A stretch of DNA of 64,000 nucleotides from Hymenobacter sp. APR13 (GCF_000737515.1 NZ_CP006587.1:1553001-1617000); one strand, 5' to 3'; shown: positions 9,373-18,070, counted from the stretch's first letter. The notes: generated by a model from the letters alone, not told the origin. Made by a program: numbers and translations.

Positions 9373-10392
9373 TTAGTTGAGGCTGTTATTGGTGCCCATG
9401 CCAATCTGAATCATGGCTGTGCGGAAACCAATGAAGGAACGCGAGGAATCCTGATACTCGAAGTTGCGGGTGCCCGTCTCGAGGAAGTAAGCAATGTCCT
9501 TCCACGAACCACCACGTACTACTTTGCGAGGCTCGTTATCATCGGGGTTAGTGGGGTTCATGTCCCATACCACCGGCACCGAGGCTTCCATATAGGCATC
9601 ATCACACCACTCCGACACGTTGCCCGACATATCGTAGAGGCCAAAATCGTTCGGGAAGAACGAACCAACTGGCGACGTGTAAGCGTAGCCATCGGAGGCG
9701 TAGTCGCCACGGCCTGGCTTGAAGTTGGCCAGCATGCAGCCTTTGGAGTTGCGCAGGTATGGACCGCCCCATGGATACGTAGCGAGGTCACGGCCACCAC
9801 GAGCAGCATATTCCCACTCAGCTTCCGAAGGCAGGCGGAAGTTTGGCGTTGGAGCCAGACCGGCTTCTTCGTTGGCGGCGTTTTTGTTTTTGGTGCGCCA
9901 GTTGCAGAAGTACTTGGCAGCAAACCAGTCAACCCCCACTACAGGATAGTCATCGAAAGCCGGATGGGTGTAGTAGTACTCCATCAGCGGGTCACCCATG
10001 TGGTAGGTGAAGTCACGCACCCACACCGTAGTGTCGGGGTACAGCTCCGTCATCACATATTCTTCGCCCAGCACGTCAATCGAGTCCTGCCGGATGGCAT
10101 TCATGAACTGACGATATTCGTTGTTCGTAATTTCAGTCTCGTCCATGTAGAAGCCGGCAATAGTTACCTGCTTGTTCATGTTCACCATAGATGCTGATAT
10201 ATCCTGGTCGGTCTGGCCCATGTGGAACGTACCACCGGGGCAGGGAACCATGCCGAAAGGAACTTCCTGAGGATTGAACTCGGGACGGTCCTCTGCTCCG
10301 ACGAGGTCACCCTGCGGGCCCTTGCCAAAACCACAGCCTCCCAAAATCAGAGCCGAAATGGCTACGAGAGGCAATACGAGAAACTTGTTCAT
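9373..10392 (-). CDS. gldK: Gliding motility lipoprotein GldK (PorK)
   Basis: 339 residues from the ATG at 10392, chosen because it gives a clean lipoprotein signal (MNKFLVLPLVAISALILGGC; lipidated Cys20); an extension of 21 residues upstream looks unlike a leader. The body is a formylglycine-generating-enzyme/SUMF1-like fold (PGGTFHMGQTD, TEITNNEYRQF, RLPSEAEWEYAARGG, NVSEWCDDAY, RGGSWKD). GldK has this fold without known catalytic use and forms periplasmic rings with GldN on the outer membrane. It is the first gene of the gldKLMN operon, with a good promoter about 60 bases upstream. Confidence 0.95.
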   Translation of the reverse strand: MNKFLVLPLVAISALILGGCGFGKGPQGDLVGAEDRPEFNPQEVPFGMVPCPGGTFHMGQTDQDISASMVNMNKQVTIAGFYMDETEITNNEYRQFMNAIRQDSIDVLGEEYVMTELYPDTTVWVRDFTYHMGDPLMEYYYTHPAFDDYPVVGVDWFAAKYFCNWRTKNKNAANEEAGLAPTPNFRLPSEAEWEYAARGGRDLATYPWGGPYLRNSKGCMLANFKPGRGDYASDGYAYTSPVGSFFPNDFGLYDMSGNVSEWCDDAYMEASVPVVWDMNPTNPDDNEPRKVVRGGSWKDIAYFLETGTRNFEYQDSSRSFIGFRTAMIQIGMGTNNSLN

Positions 10393-10452
10393 GTTAGGAA
10401 GAAAATGACTGTTGAGCCGGCGATATCCGAAGATTACAATTTTGTGAGCTGG

Positions 10453-10483
10453 CAAATCTAGCGAAACTTACGTTCGTGCGCAA
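10453..10483 (-). promoter_or_regulatory. Bacteroidota-type promoter for the gldKLMN operon
   Basis: On the minus strand TTG (10483-10481) is followed after 20 bases by TAGATTTG (10460-10453), matching the Bacteroidota -33/-7 pattern TTTG/TAnnTTTG with spacing one base longer than the usual 19. The predicted start point lies about 55 bases before the gldK ATG. No comparable site was found in the gaps before gldL, gldM or gldN. Confidence 0.7.
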
Positions 10484-10628
10484 GCCTATCGCTCAATGCC
10501 GGTCGTTTGTCTACGAACTGACGGTAATGCCAGTTAAACGATGAAGGGCAATGAGTTAGTGCGCGCAGTCTAGAAATCCTTTCTCCACATAATCAGGGCA
10601 CCGAAACGGTCCACTACAGCCAAAAAAT

Positions 10629-11618
10629 CTAGAAACTATACCGTGGCGTACGAATGGCCGGACGGATGAGCATGCCAGGCTTGGGCAGACGGTAAGACAG
10701 CATAATTTCGTGCGAGCTGAGTGCACGAGCATCTTGATTAAATGCAACAAAATCAAACGCATAGCCGATTCGCAGTGCGTTATCCTTGGCCAGCGCCAAG
10801 CCAGCCATGCCCGTGAACGATTCTTGGTAGCGGTAACCGAGCCCGCCCCAGAATTTGTCGTTGAACGTCGCACGTACGTTCGCCTCGTATGAATTATTTT
10901 TGAACGTGAATTTTCCGCTGTCACCAAACTTCCCCGGCATCACCATCTTCACTAATACAGAGGGCGTTACAACAACGGAAGAAGAGGCTTCAATATTGTA
11001 GCCGGCTGTCAGGTACGAATGGTTTTCGGCAATGAACTGGGCTGTGTTATCACCAGCCTCACTTCTGAATCTGTAGTTGGAGCGTAACAGATTGTTAGCG
11101 CTCAGGCCGGCATACAGCGTGGGCGACTCGTACCAGAGGCCGGCCCCCACATCGAACTTACTATCAGAGCCTTCCAGTGGAACGCTCGGGTCATTGGGGT
11201 CTATAAAGCGGTGCTTGCCGCTGCTCAGATTGTTGAATAACCCCTGTATACCCAAACCCAGTGTCCCTTCACCTACTTTTATGTGTTTGGAATAGGAGAG
11301 TTGGGCATTCACCATTTTCATTACGGCGAATTTGTCGTAGCTCACGCTCAGCCCAAGACCGCCACCAATAGCCCTAACCGGCAGCGAGGCAGTGAAAAGA
11401 CCTGTTTGAGGTGATCCACCATCGTCAAAGGAAGCATTGTATCCTAGGTATTGGTAGCGCCCGATTGTAGTTATTTCTCCTTGTCCTTTAATGCCTGCAT
11501 AAGCAGGATTGAGATACATGCCATTGAAGCCATAGTGCGTAAACTGTGGCTGCTGCTGCCCCAAGGCGGTACCTGCAGCCGCAGTCAGAAATAGCAAAGA
11601 AAGTAGAGTTCCTTTCAT
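10629..11618 (-). CDS. PorP/SprF family type IX secretion membrane protein
   Basis: 329 residues with a signal peptide (MKGTLLSLLFLTAAAGTALG). The start of the mature protein, QQQPQFTHYGFNGMYLNPAYAGI, is the hallmark of the PorP/SprF family. The rest is beta-rich with alternating aromatic residues, as expected for an outer-membrane barrel, and ends in Phe. Family members are T9SS outer-membrane components, often paired with a giant secreted adhesin such as SprB; no such adhesin is in this window. It lies 236 bases upstream of gldK on the same strand but has its own promoter at 11675-11705, and the gap contains the separate gldK promoter. Confidence 0.92.
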   Translation of the reverse strand: MKGTLLSLLFLTAAAGTALGQQQPQFTHYGFNGMYLNPAYAGIKGQGEITTIGRYQYLGYNASFDDGGSPQTGLFTASLPVRAIGGGLGLSVSYDKFAVMKMVNAQLSYSKHIKVGEGTLGLGIQGLFNNLSSGKHRFIDPNDPSVPLEGSDSKFDVGAGLWYESPTLYAGLSANNLLRSNYRFRSEAGDNTAQFIAENHSYLTAGYNIEASSSVVVTPSVLVKMVMPGKFGDSGKFTFKNNSYEANVRATFNDKFWGGLGYRYQESFTGMAGLALAKDNALRIGYAFDFVAFNQDARALSSHEIMLSYRLPKPGMLIRPAIRTPRYSF

Positions 11619-11674
11619 AGAAAGTCCTGATTTTGGGTTCGTTACAAGGAGAGTAAGGTAACGGAAGGTATTTC

Positions 11675-11705
11675 CAAATGTATGGAAAAAACCCTGTGCA
11701 ACAAA
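11675..11705 (-). promoter_or_regulatory. Bacteroidota-type promoter for the PorP/SprF-like gene
   Basis: On the minus strand TTTG (11705-11702) and TACATTTG (11682-11675) are separated by exactly 19 bases, a full match to the TTTG-N19-TAnnTTTG consensus. The predicted start lies about 50 bases before the ATG at 11618. The site sits just downstream of the hemD terminator, so the gene is clearly an independent unit. Confidence 0.85.
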
Positions 11706-11718
11706 TCCTGAGCAAAAA

Positions 11719-11756
11719 ACAAAAGAGGAAGCCGAATTACCGGCTTCCTCTTTTGT
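11719..11756 (-). terminator. Terminator after hemD
   Basis: A long stem (11719-11734 with 11741-11756, core AGAGGAAGCCG/CGGCTTCCTCT) is followed on the minus strand by a T-rich run, seen on the plus strand as AGCAAAAAAC. It starts 7 bases after the hemD stop and ends the transcript before the next promoter. Confidence 0.9.
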
Positions 11757-11762
11757 TTATGG

Positions 11763-12593
11763 CTATGCGCTTTGCTTGCCCGACTTATTTTTCTCTTTGC
11801 CTATGTCCGGACTGTGATGGTAGCGGATGTACGCCTCAATGGCTCCGGTCATGGATGGGGCGTTGGGATGGGGCGCCTCAATATCCAGTTCCAGCCCGGC
11901 ATCTATCACGGCTTTGGCAGTAGTAGGGCCGAAAGCAGCGATACGCGTACCATTTTGCTCGAAATCAGGGAAGTTGATGAACAACGAGCTAATGCCGGAA
12001 GGGCTAAAGAACGCAATGCAGTCGTACTTCACATCCGATAGGTCCGACAGGTCGCTGGCTACGGTGCGATAGATGACAGCTTCCGTGAATTTGAAGCCGT
12101 TGGCCCGCATGAACTCCGGAATATCGTCCTTGCGGATGTCGGAGCACGGATACAGGAACTTCTCCGTCTTGTGCTTCTTTATAACCTCGAACAGGTCGAC
12201 TGCGGTACGCTGACCAACGAACAGCTTACGCTTGCGCAACACGATATACTTCTGCAGGTAATTGGCGGTCTGCTCGGAGATGCAGAAGTATTTCATTTCT
12301 GCCGGCATCTCCAGTTTGGCTTCCTGGCAGATACGGAAGAAGTGGTCGACGGCATTGCGGCTAGTGAAAATCACAGCCGTATGCTCCAGAATATTTACTT
12401 TCTCCTTACGAAAATCTTTATACGAAACCGGCTGAACGTCAATGAATTCCCGGAAATCCACTTTGATACCGTACTTCTCTGCAATGGAGAAATAAGGCGA
12501 CACATCGTTGGTGGGCTTAGGCTGGGTGACAAGAATGCTACTGATTCGGTTAGCATGACGGCCCGTACCCGGTTTGTCTTTGCTCTCGGCCAT
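11763..12593 (-). CDS. hemD: Uroporphyrinogen-III synthase
   Basis: 276 residues. HemD closes hydroxymethylbilane with ring-D inversion to give uroporphyrinogen III in haem/sirohaem synthesis. HemD family features are RISSILVTQPKP near residue 15, AVIFTSRNAVDHFF (about 93-106), FLYPCSDIRKDDIPEFMRANG, CIAFFSPSGISSLF, and the C-terminal TRIAAFGPTTAKAVIDAGL. Sequence conservation in this family is low, so the call rests on these spaced motifs. A charged tail (GKEKNKSGKQSA) is extra. It sits next to a DUF4271 gene, a pairing often seen in Bacteroidota, and has a strong terminator behind it. Confidence 0.9.
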   Translation of the reverse strand: MAESKDKPGTGRHANRISSILVTQPKPTNDVSPYFSIAEKYGIKVDFREFIDVQPVSYKDFRKEKVNILEHTAVIFTSRNAVDHFFRICQEAKLEMPAEMKYFCISEQTANYLQKYIVLRKRKLFVGQRTAVDLFEVIKKHKTEKFLYPCSDIRKDDIPEFMRANGFKFTEAVIYRTVASDLSDLSDVKYDCIAFFSPSGISSLFINFPDFEQNGTRIAAFGPTTAKAVIDAGLELDIEAPHPNAPSMTGAIEAYIRYHHSPDIGKEKNKSGKQSA

Positions 12594-12664
12594 ATTGTAA
12601 AGAAAAGGGTAAGTCTAGGGCAATAAGAAAGATGATGGCAGCCTGGGACTTGAGCACCAAAGCC

Positions 12665-13867
12665 TTAGTAGGTGAAAACGATCAACTTAAGCAGAATGAC
12701 CAGTGGAATCACTTCTGTGGCGCAAAGGTACGAAAACAAATGCAGATTCAGCAGGGAGGATCTGCGATGAATTGTGCGGGCTACACGAATCACCGTACCC
12801 ACCAACAGCAAGGAAACCACCCCGTTGGATACCCATAGCACCGCCGCCGGCAGTGTTTGGTTGAGGCCCAGATAGAGTAGCATGACCAGCGGCAGGCAGA
12901 GCCCCAGGAAAAGCAGCGTCCGGATGAATTCCCGGTATTGGACGACTACCAGCTCGCCAACGTCGAAAATGTAGCCCATCAGCTCCAGAAACAGGTATTT
13001 GCCCATCACGAAGGCCGCAATGGTGGCGGTGTAGAGCAGTATCCGCAACACCAAGGCAGATTCGGGCACGTCGAACAGGCGCTGCAGCACGGCAATGTTC
13101 TGCACGTTGGTATGAATGGCCACCAGCAGCAACGCAAACGAGAGCGAGAACACCAGCACCAGCAGAATATTGAGCCAGGTAACGGTGGGCTTGACAAGGA
13201 ATTCCTGCTCGGCGGTGGACTTGCTCCACACGTTATCAACCTGATAGATACGCGCAAACCCAGGCTGATACACGGCCCGAATACTGCCATAGAGCAGCCC
13301 AATCAGGAGCAGAAACAGCAGAAACACATTTTCGCCGGGGTGGCTGCGTGCCAGCGGCTGGGCCAGCAGCCGGGCGGCGGGCGTTTTCACCAGCCCGGGC
13401 TGCGCCGCAGGGTCTGCGGTACGAACGTCTACAAAGGAGCTGAGGTTGGGGGCCACCTGCGGGTGCCACACACACAGCAGATGTGGCCCGGGCACCGAGC
13501 CCGCCGGAAGCAGCCGGGCCAGGTCCAGCGTATAATCTGACGCCTTTGGTGCCGTGAATACCAGCCGGTTATCGAGAAAAAGGCTCTGCCCGCTGCGAGC
13601 CGTGAACGACACGATAAACGGGCGCTGGGGCCGCAGCGTCAGCCACTGGTAATAGGCGTGGGCCGGGGCATGATAGTCGGGCAGGTAAATTACGAGCCGG
13701 TTGCGGCCCTCATCGTGGATGAGCCAGTCGGGCGAGAGGCCACTACGCAAGGCGGGGGGCAGCGGCCGGTACTCGGCGGCCGGGGCGGCGTAGCCAGCCA
13801 ACAGGCACAGCAGGCACAGGAGCCAGTGCTGTGCTGATACCCAGGTGCTGCGGTGCCGGCGACTCAT
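12665..13867 (-). CDS. DUF4271 family multi-pass membrane protein
   Basis: 400 residues. After a signal peptide (residues ~12-31) comes a periplasmic beta-rich region of about 145 residues (FIVSFTARSGQSLFLDNRL). Six or so membrane helices follow in the C-terminal half, beginning with FLLFLLLIGLLYGSIRAVY and ending LVILLKLIVFTY. This is the DUF4271 layout. Function is not established. Its place beside hemD and a polyprenyl-phosphate glycosyltransferase is common in Bacteroidota. It starts 17 bases after the transferase gene ends, so the two are probably co-transcribed. Confidence 0.85.
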   Translation of the reverse strand: MSRRHRSTWVSAQHWLLCLLCLLAGYAAPAAEYRPLPPALRSGLSPDWLIHDEGRNRLVIYLPDYHAPAHAYYQWLTLRPQRPFIVSFTARSGQSLFLDNRLVFTAPKASDYTLDLARLLPAGSVPGPHLLCVWHPQVAPNLSSFVDVRTADPAAQPGLVKTPAARLLAQPLARSHPGENVFLLFLLLIGLLYGSIRAVYQPGFARIYQVDNVWSKSTAEQEFLVKPTVTWLNILLVLVFSLSFALLLVAIHTNVQNIAVLQRLFDVPESALVLRILLYTATIAAFVMGKYLFLELMGYIFDVGELVVVQYREFIRTLLFLGLCLPLVMLLYLGLNQTLPAAVLWVSNGVVSLLLVGTVIRVARTIHRRSSLLNLHLFSYLCATEVIPLVILLKLIVFTY

Positions 13868-13884
13868 TGGAGGAATAGGCTGCT

Positions 13885-14952
13885 TCAGGAAGCAACCCGC
13901 TGCTCGGTGCTACGGCTGCGGTATACGCCCAGAAACACGCTCAACACGATGGAAAAGCCCACCAGGCAGCCAATCAGGATGGTGTTGCCGAGGTAGGCGA
14001 AGTTGATGACGAACAGAATCACGACAATGTTGAGCAGTGCCAGCAGCACTACGGTGCTGATCTGCTGGAAGCCCATGGCCAGAATCCGGTGGTGGACGTG
14101 GTTTTTATCGGGGGAGAAGGGCGAACGGCCGGCCATCATGCGCACGATGAACACGCGGAGCGTATCGAACAAAGGCACGAACAGGATACCAGCCGCTACC
14201 GACGGCGCCGACGACCCGAACGGCTGGCCCACTTTCAGGCCCATCTCAATGAACTGAATGGTGAGCACCGACACAATGAACCCGCACACCAGCGAACCGG
14301 TGTCGCCCATGAAGATGGTGGCCCGGTGGAAGTTGTAGCGCAGGAACCCGATGATGCCGCCCATCAGGCACACCGACACAAACACGTAGTTGCTGAAGCT
14401 CGGGCCGCCGTAGCGCACGAAATAGTAGCCCAGCGTGCTGACGATAGTCAGGACTATAGTACCGGCAAGGCCGTCGAGGCCGTCGATGAGGTTGATGGCG
14501 TTGGTGATGCCCACGATGGCTAGGAACGTGAAGGCGTAGCTGATGCCTATGGGCAGCTCCTGAATCCCGAGGATGCCCTGGAAGCTGGTCAGGCGCACAT
14601 CGGCCATAATCATGACGATGCCGGTAGCCAGCAGCTGGCCCACGAACTTCTTGGACACCGAAATCGACACCAGATCATCCTTGAGACCCACGAAGAACAG
14701 CACGATGCAACCGGCCAGCAGCTGCTGGATACCGTTGCCCAGATCGGCGAAGATGGTGAGGGCCGACATGAAGCCGGCAAACACGGCCACCCCACCTAAC
14801 CGCGGCGTCAGCGACTCATGCACGGTACGCACGTTAGGCGTATCGAGCATGTTTTTGAGGTGGGCGATATAGATAATGGACGGCACGGCGAACAGAGCCA
14901 CCAGAAACGCCCATAGAAAGGACAAGCTTAATTGTATTCCGAGGGGGGTCAT
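13885..14952 (-). CDS. Polyprenyl-phosphate sugar-1-phosphate transferase (WecA/TagO/MraY-like)
   Basis: 355 residues with about ten membrane helices. The enzyme transfers a sugar-1-phosphate (usually GlcNAc-1-P) from a UDP-sugar to undecaprenyl phosphate, the first step of O-antigen or capsule assembly. Diagnostic motifs are TPRLGG (~residue 50), the Asp pair in GLKDDLVS, NAINLIDGLDGLAG, FMGDTGSLVCGF and the HHR motif in KNHVHHRILAMG. The HHR motif and absence of MraY-specific sequence favour WecA/TagO over MraY. The acceptor sugar cannot be read from sequence. Confidence 0.92.
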   Translation of the reverse strand: MTPLGIQLSLSFLWAFLVALFAVPSIIYIAHLKNMLDTPNVRTVHESLTPRLGGVAVFAGFMSALTIFADLGNGIQQLLAGCIVLFFVGLKDDLVSISVSKKFVGQLLATGIVMIMADVRLTSFQGILGIQELPIGISYAFTFLAIVGITNAINLIDGLDGLAGTIVLTIVSTLGYYFVRYGGPSFSNYVFVSVCLMGGIIGFLRYNFHRATIFMGDTGSLVCGFIVSVLTIQFIEMGLKVGQPFGSSAPSVAAGILFVPLFDTLRVFIVRMMAGRSPFSPDKNHVHHRILAMGFQQISTVVLLALLNIVVILFVINFAYLGNTILIGCLVGFSIVLSVFLGVYRSRSTEQRVAS

Positions 14953-15009
14953 AAGCAGGCAGCTTGAAAGGAAGCAGTGAAGGCAGACGCCGGGAACTGC
15001 AAAGGATAG

Positions 15010-15426
15010 CTAGACGTGCAGCACACCATCCCGGCCGAGCAGGGTGATGGGCGTCAGGTTGGCGGGTACGATGGAATCGGGTACGAAGATGAACTTCTTA
15101 TCGAAAATCTGGGCGTCGCGGTAGTAGCTCACCCAATACTGGTTGTTGAGGTGAAACAGCGCGGGGTCGATGGGCTCGACCGGGACGGCGCTGCGGGCCT
15201 CCACCTCGGCAAATACGTGGCGCAGCGTGGAGGTCTTTACCGCCTCGCCGTCGGGCTGGGTGCCGTAGCCGTGCGAGTTGACGATGACGTTCTGCAGGGC
15301 GTAGTCGTTGTGATTGATCAGGTAAACCAGCCAGCCCTGCTTGCCTTCTTCGGTCGCCGCGGCTTCCTCGGGCACTACGGCTACTGTTACGCCCTCTACT
15401 GGGTCGAATTTGATGTCTTCTTTCAT
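15010..15426 (-). CDS. Small conserved protein translationally coupled to lipB
   Basis: 138 residues, no signal peptide and no membrane segment. The sequence looks like a compact soluble beta-rich domain (GWLVYLINHNDYALQNVIVN, KTSTLRHVFAEV, NNQYWVSYYRDAQIFDKKFIFVPD). I recognise the pattern as one found in other Bacteroidota proteins but know no function. Its ATG overlaps the lipB stop codon by 4 bases (ATGA), which points to coupled translation with lipoate attachment, though a functional link is not shown. Confidence 0.8.
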   Translation of the reverse strand: MKEDIKFDPVEGVTVAVVPEEAAATEEGKQGWLVYLINHNDYALQNVIVNSHGYGTQPDGEAVKTSTLRHVFAEVEARSAVPVEPIDPALFHLNNQYWVSYYRDAQIFDKKFIFVPDSIVPANLTPITLLGRDGVLHV

Positions 15427-16295
15427 GCGGATACTTCAGATACAGGCGCCGGCAGCACCGGATGCCCGGTGGCCAGCTGTAATTCGGCTTCGAACAGGCG
15501 CGCCAGATGGGGCAGCAGGCGCGCCGACACTTCGGCCAGCGGCACCTCGCGGCCCAGTTCCTGCGCCATAGACGTCACGGCTTTGTCGGTGATGCCGCAG
15601 GGCACGATGTGGCCGAAATACGACAGGTCGGTGTTGACGTTGAGGGCGAAGCCGTGCATGGTTACCCAGCGGCTGCATTTCACGCCCATTGCGCAGATTT
15701 TGCGCGGATTTGGGGCTCCTTCCTCGAAGTCGAACCACACGCCGGTGAGGCCCGCAATGCGGCCGGCCTGCAGGCCGTAGTCGGCCAGCGTCAGGATGAT
15801 GGCCTCTTCCAGCAGCCGCAGGTAGCGGTGGATGTCGGTGAAGAAGTTGTCGAGGTCGAGGATGGGGTAACCGACCAGTTGGCCGGGGCCGTGGTAGGTG
15901 ATGTCGCCGCCGCGGTTGATGCGGTGGAAGGTGGCGCCGTGGGTGGCCAGGCCGGCTTCGTCGAGCAGCAGGTGCTCGGGCTTGCCGCTTTTACCCAGCG
16001 TGTATACCGGCGGATGCTCGCACAGCAGTAGGTAGTTGGCCGTGGGCTGCGTGGCCTGGCCGGCTTCGATGGCGTGGCGGTTGTGGGTTTTCACGTGCAG
16101 CGTGTGGGCCAGCAGCTCCTCCTGATACGCCCAGGCCGCCTCATAGCCCATCAGGCCCAGCTGTTCTACCCGGATCAGCCGGTTGGCAGCAGGTGGCGAG
16201 GCACCCTCGGCCGGGGCCGGAGCCACGCCGGAAGACGCTACTGGAAGGGAATTTGCGGGCATGGCAATGGGCACTTGGCAACGAACAACACGCAC
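15423..16295 (-). CDS. lipB: Lipoyl(octanoyl) transferase LipB
   Basis: Up to 290 residues. LipB moves octanoyl from acyl carrier protein to lipoyl domains of 2-oxoacid dehydrogenases and the glycine cleavage H protein. Family motifs are LLCEHPPVYTLGKSG, RGGDITYHGPGQLVGYPILD, a Lys in RKICAMGVK and RWVTMHGFALNVNTDL, with the catalytic Cys in IVPCGI. All are intact. The core begins about 40 residues in; the start may be 16295 or the ATG at 16262, the region between being low-complexity Ala/Pro/Ser. A consensus promoter lies 55-90 bases upstream. A divergent yraN gene shares the upstream region. Confidence 0.93.
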   Translation of the reverse strand: MRVVRCQVPIAMPANSLPVASSGVAPAPAEGASPPAANRLIRVEQLGLMGYEAAWAYQEELLAHTLHVKTHNRHAIEAGQATQPTANYLLLCEHPPVYTLGKSGKPEHLLLDEAGLATHGATFHRINRGGDITYHGPGQLVGYPILDLDNFFTDIHRYLRLLEEAIILTLADYGLQAGRIAGLTGVWFDFEEGAPNPRKICAMGVKCSRWVTMHGFALNVNTDLSYFGHIVPCGITDKAVTSMAQELGREVPLAEVSARLLPHLARLFEAELQLATGHPVLPAPVSEVSA

Positions 16296-16356
16296 GTTTG
16301 CCGGACAGGAAGCTGAAATCTGCCTGAGGCAGTGAAAGCCTTCCCCGGAAAACGCA

Positions 16357-16386
16357 CAAAGTTACTAGATTCGAAGCCAAACTCAA
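16357..16386 (-). promoter_or_regulatory. Bacteroidota-type promoter for lipB
   Basis: On the minus strand TTG (16386-16384) is separated by exactly 19 bases from TAACTTTG (16364-16357), a full match to the -33/-7 consensus. It reads toward lipB and lies only about 45 bases from the divergent yraN start at 16430. Confidence 0.85.
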
Positions 16387-16429
16387 TTTGCTGGTCAGCA
16401 GCCAGCACGCCCTTCCACTCAGACCACCA

Positions 16430-16789
16430 ATGGCAACTGCCGCGCACGACCTGGGCCACGCCGGCGAGCAAGCCGCCGCCGATTATCTGGGCCGGCAGGG
16501 TCTGGAGGTACTGTACCGCAGCTACCGCCACGGTCGCGCCGAAGTGGACCTAGTGGCCCGGCAAGGCCAGCAGCTACTCGTGTTTGTGGAAGTGAAAGCC
16601 CGCTCCTCCAGCCAGTACGGCTACCCCGAAACCTTCGTGTCGGAGCGCAAGAAGCAACTGTTTCGGCTGGCTGCCGAGCAGCTACAGCACGACCTGGACT
16701 GGCCCGGCGACATCCGGTTCGACATCCTGGCCGTGACGCCCGTAGCCGGCGGCTTCCGCATCGAGCACTTCGAGGACGCGTTTTATTGA
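16430..16789 (+). CDS. YraN/UPF0102 family putative endonuclease
   Basis: 119 residues from the ATG at 16430 (MATAAHDLGHAGEQAAADYL), a start that matches the usual N-terminus of the family. It has a restriction-endonuclease-like core: an Asp in RHGRAEVDLVARQG and the ExK pair in LLVFVEVKARSS. The YraN family resembles Holliday-junction resolvases in fold, but its role is not well established. It is a single gene, divergent from lipB. A repeat of GTTGAA/TTCAAC-type sequence follows it at about 16796-16880. Confidence 0.88.
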   Translation: MATAAHDLGHAGEQAAADYLGRQGLEVLYRSYRHGRAEVDLVARQGQQLLVFVEVKARSSSQYGYPETFVSERKKQLFRLAAEQLQHDLDWPGDIRFDILAVTPVAGGFRIEHFEDAFY

Positions 16790-16881
16790 ATGGGTGTTGA
16801 AATGCTTAATGGTTGAATTGTTGAATGACTGGAGGTTCAACGCATTGACCTATCAACAACCATCCATTTGAACTCAACCAT
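16790..16881. repeat. Short imperfect inverted repeat between yraN and YwqK-like gene
   Basis: This gap between convergent genes holds repeated GTTGAA/AATGGTTGA motifs on the left (16796-16835) and complementary TCAACAAC/CAACCATTTA motifs on the right (16852-16885). Together they could form a long imperfect hairpin usable as a terminator in both directions. Confidence 0.5.
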
Positions 16882-17847
16882 TTACCGCTTACTGCCGGGG
16901 CGGTCGGTTACGGCGTCGCGCTTGTCGAACTTGTCTTTCTCGTAGACCATCACGCCGTTGCGGTTGTACTCTTTCACCAGCACCGGCTCGGTTACCTCCG
17001 GGTCGTAGCCCGACTCGCCGTAGGCATACACGTAGTGGCGGCGGTCCTTGGTGTTGCGGAAACCCCAGTACCGGGTCCACTCCCCTACTTTCTTGCCGTT
17101 CTCAAACTGCCCTTCCCACTCGCGCTTGCCGGTCTCGGTGAACTTCACGTAGTCGCCTTCCAGCTTGCCGTTCACGTAGGGCACCACCTCTTTCAGCAGC
17201 TTGTTGGCGGCGTCGTAGTAGGTCACGTTGGCGTCGCGCGGGAAGCCCATTTCATAGTGCTGCTTGTTTACAAGCACGTTGTCCTTGGTTAGCTTTTCCC
17301 AGCGCAGGTGCTTGGTGCCCATCGCGAAGAAGCCGGTTTCCACCAGCTTGCCGCCCTGGTACTTCTTGTAGGGGCCGTGCAGCACCTTATCAGTGGCCGG
17401 ATTCAGCTCGGTATTGGCCTTGAAGATCTTGCGCTTGCGGGGGTTGAAGTAGTACACCGAAATGGCGTATGCATTAGGCTGCTGAAACGCCTTGAGGTAG
17501 TAGAACACTTCCAGCACCTGGTTTTTACCTTTCGGCCCCGACTTGGTGAAGGCCTTCTTGATTCGCTCGCCGAGGAAAATGTTTTTCTTCTTCTTTTTGG
17601 CCTGCCGCTGCGCCAGCTTCTGCTTTTCCTTGTCGGCTTTTTCCTGCTCCTTGGTCAGGCCCAGCTTTTTGGCCTCCAACGAAGGCGCGTTGGTGGTGTC
17701 GCGGGTGGTGGTGAGCGTGTCGGCTACCAGGGCCGTGCTGCCGGCGTCGGGGCGGCTGTTGAAGGATACCGTCTTTTTGGAGCAGGCCTCCAGCATACCG
17801 GCGGCAGTCAGCAGCAACAACAGAATATGGGGGCGGAGAAAGCGCAT
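16882..17847 (-). CDS. YwqK/MORN-repeat lipoprotein
   Basis: 321 residues from the ATG at 17847, chosen because it gives a lipoprotein signal (MRFLRPHILLLLLTAAGMLEAC, Cys22). A Lys/Glu-rich coiled segment (about residues 60-95, KEQEKADKEKQKLAQRQAKK) follows, then repeated short beta hairpins of the YwqK/MORN type (KYQGGKLVETGFF, YYDAANKLLKEVVPYVNGKLEGDYVKF, REWEGQFENGKKVGEWTRY). Such proteins are often auto-labelled as YwqK-family antitoxins, but nothing nearby suggests a toxin partner; an envelope role is more likely. A lone -7 element TACGTTTG lies at 17885-17878, too close to be sure of. Confidence 0.8.
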   Translation of the reverse strand: MRFLRPHILLLLLTAAGMLEACSKKTVSFNSRPDAGSTALVADTLTTTRDTTNAPSLEAKKLGLTKEQEKADKEKQKLAQRQAKKKKKNIFLGERIKKAFTKSGPKGKNQVLEVFYYLKAFQQPNAYAISVYYFNPRKRKIFKANTELNPATDKVLHGPYKKYQGGKLVETGFFAMGTKHLRWEKLTKDNVLVNKQHYEMGFPRDANVTYYDAANKLLKEVVPYVNGKLEGDYVKFTETGKREWEGQFENGKKVGEWTRYWGFRNTKDRRHYVYAYGESGYDPEVTEPVLVKEYNRNGVMVYEKDKFDKRDAVTDRPGSKR

Positions 17848-18003
17848 TGGCAGAAATACAGGCAGTTTTCGCAGCATCAAACGTAAAGATAAAGGGATTT
17901 GGTGCCCATCGGAGTAGCTGAGTAATGGAGTAGCTGAGCAGCCTGCCAGAAGTGGGCGCCGGTGCAAGGCACAGGCTTTCTGCGCAGGGCCGCCGCTTCA
18001 AAC

Positions 18004-18038
18004 AAAAGCACCGGCCGCCACAGGCAACCGGTGCTTTT
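18004..18038 (-). terminator. Terminator after htpG
   Basis: Arms 18004-18014 and 18028-18038 (AAAAGCACCGG / CCGGTGCTTTT) form a perfect 11-bp stem with a 13-base loop. It lies 33 bases after the htpG stop, and the A-rich left side supplies the U-tract on the minus strand. Confidence 0.85.
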
Positions 18039-18070
18039 ATACCGTTTAAAACTACTGATACTTTTTTGTG

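Noticed and set aside
16882..17847. Toxin-antitoxin module (YwqK antitoxin label)
   Set aside because: The protein is a lipoprotein with MORN-like repeats and has no toxin-like neighbour.
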